The position numbers and the translations under genes are program-made. DNA of 64,000 bases, taken from Erwinia persicina NBRC 102418 (GTDB taxonomy: Bacteria; Pseudomonadota; Gammaproteobacteria; Enterobacterales; Enterobacteriaceae). The notes below the pieces were generated by a model. It was not told where the DNA came from and searched no databases. It worked only from the letters and a program-made list of their open reading frames with translations. The first letter of the stretch is position 1, and each line of letters starts with the position of its first letter. Below are positions 10,649 to 20,989 of this stretch, piece after piece. The stretch is taken from contig NZ_BCTN01000003.1 in NCBI RefSeq assembly GCF_001571305.1, forward strand, positions 124,001 through 188,000, read 5' to 3'.

Positions 10649-12054
10649 GTGAAGCCCACCTGTTAAAACAGGCGCTGCGGTCGGTACTCTCCGGCCAGCA
10701 GCGTGCTGCGGCGGATCGCCACCGCCCGGCATGGCACCTGGCCCCACCGGTCGGGCTGATGAACGATCCGAACGGCTTTATTCACTTCGATGGCCGCTAC
10801 GTGCTTTGCTACCAGTGGAACCCGATGGCCTGCGCGCACGGAGCCAAGTTCTGGGGCCAGTGGAGCTCAGAGGATTTGGTGAACTGGCGACACGAGCCGG
10901 TCGCGCTGGTCCCGTCTGAACCGTGGGAGAGTCACGGCTGTTATTCCGGCAGTGCGGTGGATAACGCGGGTGTACTGACGCTGCTTTACACCGGTAACGT
11001 TAAGTTTGCCGACGGCAGCCGCACCGCCTGGCAGTGTCTGGCCACCCGTGATGAGCACGGCGAGTTTCAAAAACACGGGCCGGTACTGGCACTGCCGGAG
11101 GGATACACCGGCCACGTACGCGACCCGAAAGTGTGGCAGCACGAAGGCCAGTGGTACATGGTGCTGGGCGCGCAGAATCAGCAGTCTGAAGGGAAAGTGC
11201 TGCTGTTCCGCTCCCCCGACCTGCACCAGTGGACGTCGCTGGGTGAAATCGCCGGCAGCCGGCTTAACGGGCTGGATGATTTCGGCTATATGTGGGAGTG
11301 CCCGGACCTGTTTGAACTCGACGGCACCGCCGTGCTGGTGGTGTGCCCGCAGGGCCTGCCTGCAGAAACCTGGCGCTGGCGTAATACTTTCCAGAGCGGC
11401 TATTTTTGCGGACGTTTTGACTACGACAGCGCGCAGTTTCAGCACGGCGAGTTTCACGAGCTCGACCACGGCTTCGAATTCTACGCACCGCAGACCTGCC
11501 TCAGTGCCGATGGTCGCCGTCTGATGATCGGCTGGATGGGGATCCCCGACGGGGATGAGTTCTTCCAGCCGACCCGCGACAGCGGCTGGATGCATACCAT
11601 GACCTGCCCGCGTGAACTGACACTGCGCGGCGATCGGGTGTTTCAGCACCCCGCCCGCGAACTGCAGCAGTTGCGGTCGCGTGAAAGGAGCCTGACGGGG
11701 CGGGCGGCAACGCTGCCACCACTGGACATTGACAGTGCCGAGATAGAAATAACGATCAGCGGTACGTGCCAGGCGGATTTTGCCGGCGCCCTGCATCTCA
11801 GCGTTAACGCACAAGGGTTAACGTTACAACGTCACAATTTACGCAGTGGAAAACCGGAAGAGCGTTACTGGCGGGGAGAGGTACAGACTTTGCGTATCCT
11901 GTGCGATCGCTCGAGCGTGGAAATCTTTGTCAACGAGGGTGAGGCCGTGATGTCGTCGCGCTATTTCCCCTCCCCACAGCCGCAGCTGCGCTTCGACGGT
12001 ACGGGGCAGATCGCGCTGCGTCACTGGAGCTTGCGACAATGCATGATAGAATAG
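10645..12054 (+). CDS. scrB: Sucrose-6-phosphate hydrolase ScrB (GH32)
   Basis: ScrB hydrolyses sucrose-6-phosphate to glucose-6-phosphate and fructose in the cytoplasm. The 469-residue product shows the GH32 landmarks: LMNDPNGF with the nucleophile aspartate (about residue 47), the HVRDPKVW segment with the transition-state stabilising aspartate, and WECPDLF with the acid/base glutamate (about residue 218). A C-terminal beta-sandwich with SSVEIFVNEGEAVMSSR follows. There is no signal peptide, consistent with an intracellular enzyme. It overlaps scrA by four bases and is followed after 28 bases by scrR. Confidence 0.94.
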   Translation: MSEAHLLKQALRSVLSGQQRAAADRHRPAWHLAPPVGLMNDPNGFIHFDGRYVLCYQWNPMACAHGAKFWGQWSSEDLVNWRHEPVALVPSEPWESHGCYSGSAVDNAGVLTLLYTGNVKFADGSRTAWQCLATRDEHGEFQKHGPVLALPEGYTGHVRDPKVWQHEGQWYMVLGAQNQQSEGKVLLFRSPDLHQWTSLGEIAGSRLNGLDDFGYMWECPDLFELDGTAVLVVCPQGLPAETWRWRNTFQSGYFCGRFDYDSAQFQHGEFHELDHGFEFYAPQTCLSADGRRLMIGWMGIPDGDEFFQPTRDSGWMHTMTCPRELTLRGDRVFQHPARELQQLRSRERSLTGRAATLPPLDIDSAEIEITISGTCQADFAGALHLSVNAQGLTLQRHNLRSGKPEERYWRGEVQTLRILCDRSSVEIFVNEGEAVMSSRYFPSPQPQLRFDGTGQIALRHWSLRQCMIE

Positions 12055-12082
12055 GCTCATGTACCATCACACCTAAGCCACT

Positions 12083-13102
12083 GTGACTAAAAACAAACGC
12101 ATCACCATTAATGATATTGCCCGGCTGGCGGGCGTCTCAAAATCCACGGCCAGTCTGGTGCTCAATGGCCGTGGGAAAGAGCTGCGCGTGGCTGAAGCCA
12201 CCCGCGAGCGCGTGCTGGAAATTGCCCGTCAGCAGCACTATCAGCCGAGTATTCACGCGCGCGCCCTCAACTCCGCCCGCAGCCATACCCTCGGGCTGGT
12301 GGTGCCTGAAATGACCAACCAGGGCTTTGCCCGTTTTTCGCACGAGCTGGAGATGCTTTGCCGGGATGCCGGCCTGCAGCTGTTAATCGCCTGCACGGCG
12401 GAAAATGCCAGTCAGGAAACCCTGGCGGTCAACAATCTGATCCAGCGACAGGTCGATGGCCTGATCGTAGCCTCCAGCCAGTTGAACGATACCGAGTATC
12501 AGAAAATTAACCAGCAACTGCCGGTGGTGCTGTTTGACCGCCATCTGGGCGAGTCCAGTCTGCCGCTGGTGATCACCGATGCCACCGGGCCTACCGCCAC
12601 CCTGATGGAGGGGGTAGCGCGCCTGGGCTATGAAGAGATCTACTTCTTTGGCGGGCAACCGCGCATCTCCCCCACCCGCGACCGTCTGGCAGGCTTTCGC
12701 CTGGGGCTGGAGCGTGCCGGCGTAGCAGTGAAGCCGGAGTGGATCATGCACGGCCATTACCACGCCAGCTCAGGCTATGAGATGTTCGCGGAACTGTATG
12801 CGCGGCTGGGCCGCGTGCCACAGGCGCTGTTCTGCGCCGCCTGCGGCCTGCAGGAGGGCGTGCTGCGCTACCTCAGTCAGCATGACCTGCTGAACACACC
12901 GATGCATCTGAGCAGCTTTGATGACCACTATCTGTATGACGCTCTGTCGGTGCGCATTGATACCGTGGCTCAGGATGAGCGGATGCTGGCCTGGAACTGC
13001 TTTGAAATGGTCACGCAGCTGATTGATGAACAGACGCCAGAAGTGACACAGCGCTGGTTGCCAGCCCGCCTGAAATGGCGGCGAGCTGTTTCAGCCGTCT
13101 GA
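12083..13102 (+). CDS. scrR: Sucrose operon repressor ScrR (LacI family)
   Basis: ScrR represses the scr genes and is relieved by fructose or fructose-1-phosphate in known systems. The 339-residue product has the LacI helix-turn-helix at its start ([23 protein letters not shown]), the hinge helix region with [19 protein letters not shown], and a periplasmic-binding-protein-like effector domain including [19 protein letters not shown]. The start is a GTG at 12083; no in-frame ATG upstream exists before a stop. It is the last gene of the regulon and in the same orientation as scrB, so it may be autoregulated from the scr promoters as well as having its own. Confidence 0.92.
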   Translation: MTKNKRITINDIARLAGVSKSTASLVLNGRGKELRVAEATRERVLEIARQQHYQPSIHARALNSARSHTLGLVVPEMTNQGFARFSHELEMLCRDAGLQLLIACTAENASQETLAVNNLIQRQVDGLIVASSQLNDTEYQKINQQLPVVLFDRHLGESSLPLVITDATGPTATLMEGVARLGYEEIYFFGGQPRISPTRDRLAGFRLGLERAGVAVKPEWIMHGHYHASSGYEMFAELYARLGRVPQALFCAACGLQEGVLRYLSQHDLLNTPMHLSSFDDHYLYDALSVRIDTVAQDERMLAWNCFEMVTQLIDEQTPEVTQRWLPARLKWRRAVSAV

Positions 13103-13114
13103 CTTCCGGCCAGC

Positions 13115-13150
13115 GGGCGCACACCGCAGCAGACGGCGCCCTCACTTTTT
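13115..13150 (+). terminator. Possible scrR terminator
   Basis: GGGCGC (13115-13120) and GCGCCC (13136-13141) form a 6-bp stem with a 15-base loop, followed within four bases by TTTTT. The stem is short and its T-run overlaps the chaB stop codon region, so the call is tentative. Confidence 0.35.
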
Positions 13151-13369
13151 ATGCCACTTATCGTCATCCCCCTTCTGATACTGGTGTTTTACCGCCGCCC
13201 AGGCGACCTTGTGCGCCACCTCTTCTCGTGAATCATCACCGCGTCGATCCTCGCTCTCTTTATACTGATCCCAGGCGCTGTTAAACGCTTCCAGATAGAT
13301 GTCCTGGGCATGGGCGGGCAGCACATGTCGGACGCTGTCGGGTAAGGCGCTGCGATTGTTATAAGGCAT
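13142..13369 (-). CDS. chaB: Cation transport regulator ChaB
   Basis: ChaB is a small protein described as a regulator of the ChaA antiporter; its biochemical role is not firmly known. The 75-residue product is nearly collinear with the 76-residue E. coli protein: PYNNRSALPDSVRHVLPAHA, then AFNSAWDQYKESEDRR and KVAWAAVKHQYQKGDDDKWH. The ATG at 13369 is preceded by GGAGAG. An in-frame extension of 40 codons upstream lacks similarity and runs into the intergenic region. It is divergent from chaA, as in E. coli. Confidence 0.93.
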   Translation of the reverse strand: MPYNNRSALPDSVRHVLPAHAQDIYLEAFNSAWDQYKESEDRRGDDSREEVAHKVAWAAVKHQYQKGDDDKWHKK

Positions 13370-13632
13370 GGTTTCTCTCCTCTCAGTGTCTGATTTAAGC
13401 CTGGTACAACTGCCCTTTTTTTCAAGGGCGGACTTTACACCGAAATATAGCATTCTGATGCTATAAAGCCTTATTTCAGCCTTTATCACATTGAGTTAGC
13501 GTACCTTCCTGCTTACTTTAATTTTTTTATTCTAATAAAGTCGGATGATTTTCATTACGATAGGAACTAAAGAGGAATAAATAGCGAGCATAGGCACTTT
13601 TCTAAGTCAAACCGTAAAAGGACGTAAATTTC

Positions 13633-13668
13633 TTCAATTTTGGCGAAAAAAAGGTTATACTTTCGCCA
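13633..13668 (+). promoter_or_regulatory. Putative chaA promoter with flanking inverted repeat
   Basis: TTCAAT (13633-13638) and TATACT (13656-13661) are separated by 17 bases, a plausible sigma-70 promoter about 100 bp before chaA. A perfect 8-bp inverted repeat, TGGCGAAA (13641-13648) and TTTCGCCA (13661-13668), brackets the -10 element, so a regulator binding it would block polymerase. The rest of the 393-bp chaB-chaA gap (13370-13762) is AT-rich, with no gene seen. Confidence 0.5.
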
Positions 13669-13762
13669 CTTGTCTTTCATATTGTCAGACTATGTTTAAC
13701 AGACCCGTGGCAGAATCTGCTATTTCCGGGTCCACAGGATACAAGATAAGGAGCGTTTGCCT

Positions 13763-14854
13763 ATGAGTGCGCAAGAGAGCAGTAAAACCCGCCACACCGA
13801 GTATTCCCTCATCTTACCTGTCGCTGCATTAATCATATTATGGTTCTGGGGTAACACCGCTACCTTCTCCCTGGTCGTCGTCATTAACCTGATTGCCCTC
13901 GTTGCGATCCTCAGCAGCGCCTTCAGCGTCGTCCGCCACGCTGACGTACTGGCACACCGCCTGGGCGAACCCTACGGCTCCCTGATCCTCAGTCTTTCCG
14001 TTGTAATCCTTGAAGTCAGTCTGATTTCCGCCCTGATGGCCACCGGTGACGCTGCCCCGGCGCTGATGCGCGATACGCTTTATTCGATCATTATGATTGT
14101 GACCTGCGGACTGGTGGGCGCAGCATTGCTGCTCGGCGGGCGAAAGTTTGCCACACAGTATGTGAACCTGGCCGGGGTTAAACAGTACCTTATCGCTATT
14201 TTCCCACTCGGGATTATCGTCCTGGTGTTCCCGAACGCGCTGCCCGGCGGTAACTTTACGGTCATGCAGGCGCTGCTGGTCTCCGGGATTTCCGCTGCGA
14301 TGTACTGGGTTTTCCTGCTGATCCAGACCAAAACGCACCAGAGCCTGTTTGTCTATGAGCATGAGGACGAAGGGGACGACCCGCACCACGGCAAACCGTC
14401 GGCCCACTCCAGTACCTGGCACACCGTCTGGCTGCTGGTTCATCTGATTGCGGTGATTGCGGTCACCAAGATGAACGCCAATACGCTGGAGTCGCTGCTG
14501 ACCGAACTGAAAGCCCCGGAGCAGTTTACCGGCTTCCTGGTGGCATTACTGATCCTCTCCCCTGAAGGGCTGGGCGCGATTAAGGCGGTTCTGGCTAACC
14601 AGGTGCAGCGTGCGATGAACCTGTTCTTCGGTTCCGTACTGGCCACCATCTCACTGACGGTGCCCGCCGTGACGCTGATCGCCACCCTGACCGGGCAGCA
14701 GCTGATCTTTGGTCTTGAGCCGCCGCAGATGGTGGTGATGATTGCCGCGCTGCTGCTGTGTCAGATTTCGTTCTCCACAGGACGTACTAATGTACTGAAC
14801 GGTGCGGCGCACCTGGCGCTGTTTATTGCCTACCTGATGACCATCATGCTGTAA
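13763..14854 (+). CDS. chaA: Calcium/sodium:proton antiporter ChaA
   Basis: ChaA extrudes Na+, Ca2+ and K+ in exchange for protons, mainly at alkaline pH. The 363-residue product is a CaCA-superfamily membrane protein. It has about eleven hydrophobic segments and the two alpha-repeat motifs with acidic residues: GEPYGSLILSLSVVILEVSL in the first half and LLILSPEGLGAIKAVLANQ in the second. A hydrophilic histidine/acidic loop (HEDEGDDPHHGKPSAHSS) joins the halves. The ATG at 13763 follows AAGGAG by nine bases; an in-frame TTG two codons upstream is less likely. It is flanked by a strong terminator. Confidence 0.95.
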   Translation: MSAQESSKTRHTEYSLILPVAALIILWFWGNTATFSLVVVINLIALVAILSSAFSVVRHADVLAHRLGEPYGSLILSLSVVILEVSLISALMATGDAAPALMRDTLYSIIMIVTCGLVGAALLLGGRKFATQYVNLAGVKQYLIAIFPLGIIVLVFPNALPGGNFTVMQALLVSGISAAMYWVFLLIQTKTHQSLFVYEHEDEGDDPHHGKPSAHSSTWHTVWLLVHLIAVIAVTKMNANTLESLLTELKAPEQFTGFLVALLILSPEGLGAIKAVLANQVQRAMNLFFGSVLATISLTVPAVTLIATLTGQQLIFGLEPPQMVVMIAALLLCQISFSTGRTNVLNGAAHLALFIAYLMTIML

Positions 14855-14870
14855 GTCTTCGTGGCATAAG

Positions 14871-14905
14871 AAAGGGGCGGGCCGGTCGTCAGACCGGCCC
14901 GCCCC
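14871..14905. terminator. Strong bidirectional hairpin between chaA and hslJ
   Basis: A perfect 14-bp GC-rich stem (14874-14887 with 14892-14905) and a GTCA loop lie between convergent chaA and hslJ. On the minus strand it is followed by TTTCTT, supporting termination of hslJ; the plus-strand T-run is poor. Confidence 0.8.
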
Positions 14906-14921
14906 CGTTAACACATTCTGA

Positions 14922-15341
14922 TTACTGGGCCTGATATTCCAGCGTATGCCCGCTACCCGACAGCGTCAGCGTCATTCCGCTCAGCCTGACCTCCGCACCC
15001 CGGGTCAGCACCGTGGATAACGTCTGCTCCCACTGGTTAAGCTGCGGATCGCTACACATCATACGCGTCGAGGCCAGTTGCGGTACGCTCAGACGCCCCT
15101 GCTCCAGCTTACCCTGCCCGAAGAAGCGATTACACATCACGCCACTCACCTTCAAATCCTCAGCAAAACCTATCCCCGGCTTCATTCCCTGATGTGGGGT
15201 GACGGCCTTCCCATCTACGGCACTCAGCGTAAACAGGCGGTTAGCTAACCGGGCGGCGTCCGGCGCATCAGCGGTCGTCTGAGCGTTGCTGCATCCGTTC
15301 AGTGCCAGGGCGCCGGCGAGTAGTAAGATGATTTTTTTCAT
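14922..15341 (-). CDS. hslJ: META-domain heat-inducible lipoprotein HslJ
   Basis: HslJ is an outer-membrane-associated lipoprotein linked to novobiocin resistance in E. coli; its molecular function is unclear. The 139-residue precursor has a lipoprotein signal with lipobox LNGC (Cys17). A single META domain follows, carrying GVMCNRFFGQGKLEQGRL and the typical MMCSDPQLNQWEQTL motif. The start ATG at 15341 is preceded by AAGGAG-like sequence. It sits between chaA and kdsA, with terminators on both sides, so it is monocistronic. Confidence 0.85.
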   Translation of the reverse strand: MKKIILLLAGALALNGCSNAQTTADAPDAARLANRLFTLSAVDGKAVTPHQGMKPGIGFAEDLKVSGVMCNRFFGQGKLEQGRLSVPQLASTRMMCSDPQLNQWEQTLSTVLTRGAEVRLSGMTLTLSGSGHTLEYQAQ

Positions 15342-15410
15342 AGAAACTCCTTAGATTACCTTTCCATTGTAGGTCAAAAAAAGCGGTGGATTCAGGCGGG
15401 GTGGGGGCAG

Positions 15411-15440
15411 AAAAAAGGCGGGTCCGTTGACGGGCCCGCC
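15411..15440 (-). terminator. Rho-independent terminator of the hemA-kdsA operon
   Basis: A 10-bp stem with one G-T pair (15417-15426 with 15431-15440), loop TTGA, is followed on the minus strand by six Ts (complement of 15411-15416). It lies 16 bases after the kdsA stop. Confidence 0.85.
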
Positions 15441-15456
15441 TGGGGATAAGGCAAAG

Positions 15457-16335
<879 letters not shown>

Positions 16336-16339
16336 TCAG

Positions 16340-17149
16340 TTAGTGAAGGGTAATCTGTTTCTGTTCTATTGAGTGAATCTGCACTTTGATCATTTCACTG
16401 ATCGGATCTTCCGGGCACTGCTCAACGAAGTAGGTCAAATCGTTGAGGGCCACGTGCTCACACTCCAGCTGGGCAAAAATCAGCCCCCGATCGCGAATTT
16501 CATACGGGTCTTCCGGATCCATCTGCACCAACACCTGGCTGACGTGCAGCGCCATCTCCATCTGTTTCTCATCCATCAGGGCAGACTTCAGCGTATCCAG
16601 CATCTTACGCAAGACCATTAGCGGTTCGGCCTCCTGCAGATCGTCATCATAGAGCTCTGCAACCGGCCCGATGTTGCCCTTCAGCCACACTTCCAGCGTG
16701 TGTTCATCCAGGGTTTCACCATCGAAAGGGTTAATTAACCACATATCTTCATCGACCCATTCAGCACGCAGAATCAACTGAGTGGGGAAGATCACCGGGA
16801 ACAGCGGTAAATCCAGCTTATCGGCGATATGCAGGAAAATCACCCCCAGCGAGACAGCCGTTCCCTGACGGCTCCTCAATACGTTATCCAGCCACAGCGT
16901 ATCAGAGAGGCGATAGACGCCACTGGCACCGCCAAAACCCCAGCGGCCCCAGAACAGTTCAATCAGTTGTTCAACCTGTAAATCTGCAGCAAGCTCGGAC
17001 GGGATTTCCGCTCGAGCTTCGGTCACCAGCGCCGATAACTGCTTTCTGACATCTTCAGCCGGGAAATCGCTGCGAATAGCCAGCGATGCGGTAATCACCG
17101 CCTCACTCAGCGGCGCTGCGGTAAAATCAAAATCAGCGACAGACGTCAT
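16340..17149 (-). CDS. sirB1: SirB1 (YchA) transglutaminase-like/TPR protein
   Basis: SirB1 family proteins combine a degenerate transglutaminase-like fold (about residues 30-190) with C-terminal tetratricopeptide-like helices. Their function is not established, though the locus was first found as sirB in Salmonella invasion gene control. The 269-residue product contains LFWGRWGFGGASGVYRLSD, RQGTAVSLGVIFLHIADK and DEDMWLINPFDGETLDE, then a helical tail EDPYEIRDRGLIFAQLE. It starts with ATGA overlap on sirB2 and is 28 bases from kdsA, within the conserved operon. Confidence 0.92.
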   Translation of the reverse strand: MTSVADFDFTAAPLSEAVITASLAIRSDFPAEDVRKQLSALVTEARAEIPSELAADLQVEQLIELFWGRWGFGGASGVYRLSDTLWLDNVLRSRQGTAVSLGVIFLHIADKLDLPLFPVIFPTQLILRAEWVDEDMWLINPFDGETLDEHTLEVWLKGNIGPVAELYDDDLQEAEPLMVLRKMLDTLKSALMDEKQMEMALHVSQVLVQMDPEDPYEIRDRGLIFAQLECEHVALNDLTYFVEQCPEDPISEMIKVQIHSIEQKQITLH

Positions 17150-17544
17150 ACAAACCCCAGCAATGGCATTTTAGTTGTGGCGAGATACACGATGGCCACA
17201 ATGGCGACTAAAGCCACAATGAAGGCTATCCAGCGCACTTTTTGCGCGCGTGGGCGACGCCCTAAAGCAATAAAACCCAGCACGATATAGATAATAACGC
17301 CAAACAGCTTCTCAGTCAGCCAGTTACCTTGTGGGGTAAAGGGATAAAAATGGGTGATTGCCACCAGCAGCGCGCCTGACAGCAGCAACAGCGTATCATT
17401 CAGGTGGGGAACAATCCGCACCCAGCGGCGCTGCAGCAGCGCAGAATGTGTCTGAAGCCAGTAAAAGCGCAGCACAAACATCAGCAGTGTGATCGCAACG
17501 GTGAACAGATGAAACTGCTTGAGCGGAAGATACCAGCCAGCCAT
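17146..17544 (-). CDS. sirB2: SirB2 (YchQ) membrane protein
   Basis: This is a small inner-membrane protein of the SirB family with four hydrophobic helices over 132 residues, beginning WYLPLKQFHLFTVAITLLMF. The role is unknown; it is invariably linked to prmC and sirB1 in enterobacteria. The stop overlaps the sirB1 start, and it begins only eight bases after prmC ends. Confidence 0.92.
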   Translation of the reverse strand: MAGWYLPLKQFHLFTVAITLLMFVLRFYWLQTHSALLQRRWVRIVPHLNDTLLLLSGALLVAITHFYPFTPQGNWLTEKLFGVIIYIVLGFIALGRRPRAQKVRWIAFIVALVAIVAIVYLATTKMPLLGFV

Positions 17545-17552
17545 AAATTTCC

Positions 17553-18389
17553 TTATTTACCTTGATGTTGTCCGAATGTCACACGGTCATTACCGCCATA
17601 ATCCTGACAGGTTTCCACCGTATGGAAGTGGTTGTCACGCAAAATGTTTCGCACTTGCTCCCCCTGCTGCCAGCCGTGCTCCAGCAGCAGCCAGCCATTC
17701 TGAAACAGGTACTGGCCCGCCTGTGCGGCAATTATTTTAATATCGGCCAGCCCCTGATCGTCAGCCACCAGCGCGCTGGCGGGTTCAAAACGCACGTCAC
17801 CCTGCGACAGATGGCCATCGGCGGCATCAATGTAAGGGGGATTACTGACAATCACGGCGAACTGCTGCCCGGACAGCGCAGAAAACCAGTCACTTTGCAG
17901 GAAAAGGGCGTTGGGCAGCGCCAGTTTGCGGGCATTATGCTGTGCCAGCGCCACAGCCGCCGGAATGCGATCCACGCCGGTGATCTGACAGTCGCGACGT
18001 TCGCTGGCCAGCGCCAGCGCAATCGCCCCCGTACCGGTACCCAAATCGAGTACCTGACAACCTCCGGCGGGCAGCCGCGCCAGGGCCTGTTCTACCAACA
18101 CTTCGCTGTCCGGGCGTGGGATCAGGGTATCGGGAGACACCGTCAGTGACAGTGACCAGAACTCACGCTCTCCGGTCAGGTACGCTACCGGCTCACCCAC
18201 GGCGCGGCGGGCAAGCAGCGCATCCAGCTGCGCCAGCTGCGCTGCTGTCAGCACCTCATCGTCAAACGCGATTAACCAGGCGCGGGATTTACCGGTCACT
18301 TTTTCCAGCAGGATCTCCGCATCCCGCTTTGGGCTGTCGCTGTCAGGCAGCTGAGCGATGGCCTGGCGCCGCCAGGCGCGGATCTGCAC
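17553..18389 (-). CDS. prmC: Release factor glutamine methyltransferase PrmC (HemK)
   Basis: PrmC N5-methylates the glutamine of the GGQ motif in RF1 and RF2 using S-adenosylmethionine. The 278-residue product has an N-terminal helical domain and a Rossmann methyltransferase domain with VLDLGTGTGAIALALASER. The diagnostic NPPYID substrate-binding motif lies near residue 180. The start is a GTG at 18389 that shares a base with the prfA stop (TAGTG), so the enzyme is translated directly after its own substrate's gene. Confidence 0.95.
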   Translation of the reverse strand: MQIRAWRRQAIAQLPDSDSPKRDAEILLEKVTGKSRAWLIAFDDEVLTAAQLAQLDALLARRAVGEPVAYLTGEREFWSLSLTVSPDTLIPRPDSEVLVEQALARLPAGGCQVLDLGTGTGAIALALASERRDCQITGVDRIPAAVALAQHNARKLALPNALFLQSDWFSALSGQQFAVIVSNPPYIDAADGHLSQGDVRFEPASALVADDQGLADIKIIAAQAGQYLFQNGWLLLEHGWQQGEQVRNILRDNHFHTVETCQDYGGNDRVTFGQHQGK

Positions 18390-19471
18390 TAGTCGTTCCC
18401 GGCAAGGGCAGCCAGCTGATCGGCCTGATATTCCTGCACGATCGGCTCAATCAGCGCATCCAGTTTACCTTCCATTGCCTCGTCGAGACGATAAATGGTC
18501 AGGTTGATACGGTGATCGGTCACACGCCCCTGGGGGAAGTTATAGGTGCGGTTACGGTCTGAACGATCGCCGCTGCCCAGCAGGTTACGGCGCGTTGACG
18601 ACTCCTGTTCCTGGCGGCGCGCCATCTCTGCGGCACGAATACGCGATCCGAGCACGCCAAGCGCCTTCGCTTTGTTTTTATGCTGGGAACGTTCGTCCTG
18701 GCACTCCACCACAATGCCGGTCGGCAGGTGGGTAATACGAATGGCAGAGTCGGTGGTGTTAACGTGCTGGCCACCGGCGCCGGATGAACGGAACGTATCA
18801 ATTTTCAGATCGGAGGGGTTAATTTCCGGCAGTTCGGCTTCCGGAACTTCCGGCAGAACGGCGACGGTACAGGCTGACGTGTGAATACGTCCCTGGGACT
18901 CCGTTTCCGGTACGCGCTGCACGCGGTGACCGCCGGATTCAAACTTCAACCGGCCGTAAGCGCCCTCACCGATCACTTTGGCAATCACTTCTTTATAGCC
19001 GCCGTGTTCACCTTCGTTGGCGCTCATCACTTCCACCCGCCAGCGGCGCGATTCCGCATAACGGCTGTACATGCGGAACAGATCGCCGGCAAAGATGGCC
19101 GCTTCGTCACCGCCGGTTCCGGCGCGAATTTCAAGATAGCAGTTACGCTCATCATCCGGGTCTTTTGGCAGTAACAGCACCTGTAACTGTTGCTCAAGCG
19201 CTTCGCTGGCCGTACGTGCTTCTTTCAGCTCTTCCTGAGCCATCTCGCGCATTTCCAGGTCATCGAGCATCATTTCAGCGGTCTCGATATCTTCCTGGGT
19301 TTGCTGCCACTGACGGAAACACTGACTGACGTCGGTTAGCTGGGCATATTCACGGGAGAGCGCACGAAAACGATCCTGATCGGCAATCACGCCGGCATCA
19401 CCCAGCATGGCCTCCACTTCTTCGTGGCGCTCCTGCAAGGCTTCCAGTTTGGCAACAATAGAAGGCTTCAT
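18389..19471 (-). CDS. prfA: Peptide chain release factor 1
   Basis: RF1 recognises UAA and UAG stop codons and triggers peptide release. The 360-residue product has the anticodon-like PET tripeptide in [15 protein letters not shown] and the catalytic GGQ in [17 protein letters not shown]. It ends [20 protein letters not shown]. It follows hemA after 38 bases and is translationally coupled to prmC. Confidence 0.97.
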   Translation of the reverse strand: MKPSIVAKLEALQERHEEVEAMLGDAGVIADQDRFRALSREYAQLTDVSQCFRQWQQTQEDIETAEMMLDDLEMREMAQEELKEARTASEALEQQLQVLLLPKDPDDERNCYLEIRAGTGGDEAAIFAGDLFRMYSRYAESRRWRVEVMSANEGEHGGYKEVIAKVIGEGAYGRLKFESGGHRVQRVPETESQGRIHTSACTVAVLPEVPEAELPEINPSDLKIDTFRSSGAGGQHVNTTDSAIRITHLPTGIVVECQDERSQHKNKAKALGVLGSRIRAAEMARRQEQESSTRRNLLGSGDRSDRNRTYNFPQGRVTDHRINLTIYRLDEAMEGKLDALIEPIVQEYQADQLAALAGND

Positions 19472-19509
19472 TCGTGTTATTTTACCTTGTAAAAAAGAGG
19501 CTTGAAACG

Positions 19510-20766
19510 CTATTCCAGCCCGAGGCTGTCGCGTAAAATTTGCAGACGTTCGCCATCACCATCACGGGCGGCCTGCTGAAGAGATTTGGTTGGGGCGTGG
19601 ATCAGACGGTTAGTCAGTTTGTGGGCCAGGTCACGCAGCACGTCTTCGGCATTGCCGCCCTGCTGGAGGGCAGCAATGGCCCGCGCTTCCAGTTCAGCCC
19701 GAACCTGCTCCGCCTGTGAGCGGTAATCGCGGATGGTTTCAACGGCGCTCTGCGCCCGCAGCCAGGACATAAATTCGCTGCTTTCCTGCACCACGATGGT
19801 TTCAGCCTGCACCGCGGCAGCCTGACGCTGCGCCATGTTGCTTTCAATAATCGCCTGCAGGTCATCCACGCTGTAAAGGTAGGCGTTGGGCAGTTTGCCC
19901 ACTTCCGGCTCTACATCTCGCGGGACGGCAATATCGACCAGCAGCATGGGCTGGTTACGGCGCTGTTTTAGCGCCCGCTCGACCATTCCTTTACCAATAA
20001 TCGGCAGCGGACTGGCGGTAGAACTGATAATAATGTCGGCTTCAGCCAGGCGGGAGTCAATGTCCGGCAGGCTGATCACCTCTGCGCCCACTTCATCGGC
20101 CAGCACCTGTGCGCGTTCGCGAGTTCGGTTGGCAATCATCAGCTTCTTCACTTTATGCTGATGAAGATGTCGGGCGGCCAGTTCGATCGTTTCACCGGCC
20201 CCTACCAGCAGTACGCTCACGGTCGAGAGAGATTCAAAAATCTGCCGCGCCAGCGTACAGGCGGCAAACGCCACCGACACGGCGCTGGCACCGATTTCAG
20301 TTTCGGTACGCACGCGTTTAGCAACGGAGAAGGATTTCTGGAACATCCGCTCCAGCTCACTGGACAGCGAGTGGCCGCGCTGGGAATCAGCAAAGGCTTT
20401 TTTCACCTGACCGAGAATTTGTGGTTCACCCAGTACCAGCGAGTCCAGCCCGCTGGCGACACGCATCAGATGGCTGACCGCATCGTTATCATGGTGCCAG
20501 TAAAGGCTTTTACGCACTTCATCAACACTCAACTTATGGTAATCACACAGCCAGGTGACCAGTTGCTCTTGCAGGTTTTCCTGCTGCTCGACGCTCAGAT
20601 ACAGCTCGGTTCGGTTACAGGTAGACAGCACAACGCCGCCCTGTACCAGCGGCTGCGCCAGCAGGCTGTTCAGCGCCTGTTCCAGCGTGTCCGGCGAGAA
20701 CGTTACACGTTCACGCAGCGCCACAGGTGCCGTTTTATGATTGATGCCGAGAGCCAGTAACGTCAT
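19510..20766 (-). CDS. hemA: Glutamyl-tRNA reductase HemA
   Basis: HemA reduces glutamyl-tRNA to glutamate-1-semialdehyde, the first committed step of C5 tetrapyrrole synthesis. The 418-residue product has the catalytic cysteine in [16 protein letters not shown] (about residue 50), the glycine-rich [18 protein letters not shown] motif, an NADPH-binding Rossmann segment [17 protein letters not shown] and a C-terminal dimerisation helix region. The N-terminal [20 protein letters not shown] is typical, including the lysines implicated in haem-dependent proteolysis in enterobacteria. It is divergent from lolB. Confidence 0.97.
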   Translation of the reverse strand: MTLLALGINHKTAPVALRERVTFSPDTLEQALNSLLAQPLVQGGVVLSTCNRTELYLSVEQQENLQEQLVTWLCDYHKLSVDEVRKSLYWHHDNDAVSHLMRVASGLDSLVLGEPQILGQVKKAFADSQRGHSLSSELERMFQKSFSVAKRVRTETEIGASAVSVAFAACTLARQIFESLSTVSVLLVGAGETIELAARHLHQHKVKKLMIANRTRERAQVLADEVGAEVISLPDIDSRLAEADIIISSTASPLPIIGKGMVERALKQRRNQPMLLVDIAVPRDVEPEVGKLPNAYLYSVDDLQAIIESNMAQRQAAAVQAETIVVQESSEFMSWLRAQSAVETIRDYRSQAEQVRAELEARAIAALQQGGNAEDVLRDLAHKLTNRLIHAPTKSLQQAARDGDGERLQILRDSLGLE

Positions 20767-20989
20767 GGTACCAGGTTGGGGTTATCCCACAGTTGATAGG
20801 GTTTTGTGAGGCGCATTCTACAAGATGCGCGGGATCAATAAAAGCCATGGTTGGCCTATCCCTGTAACAAGATATACCTCTTGTCGATCAAATGAGACAA
20901 TTTGCACATTGACGCCGCCGTTTTAGCTGGTTAGCGTGGTCGGTTGATGACGGCATCTATGCCGAACCGAGTCTGAGGAGCTGACCCTG

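Noticed and set aside
10867..11814. 315-codon minus-strand open frame inside scrB
   Set aside because: It is a shadow of the GH32 enzyme, with no recognisable domain and no ribosome site.
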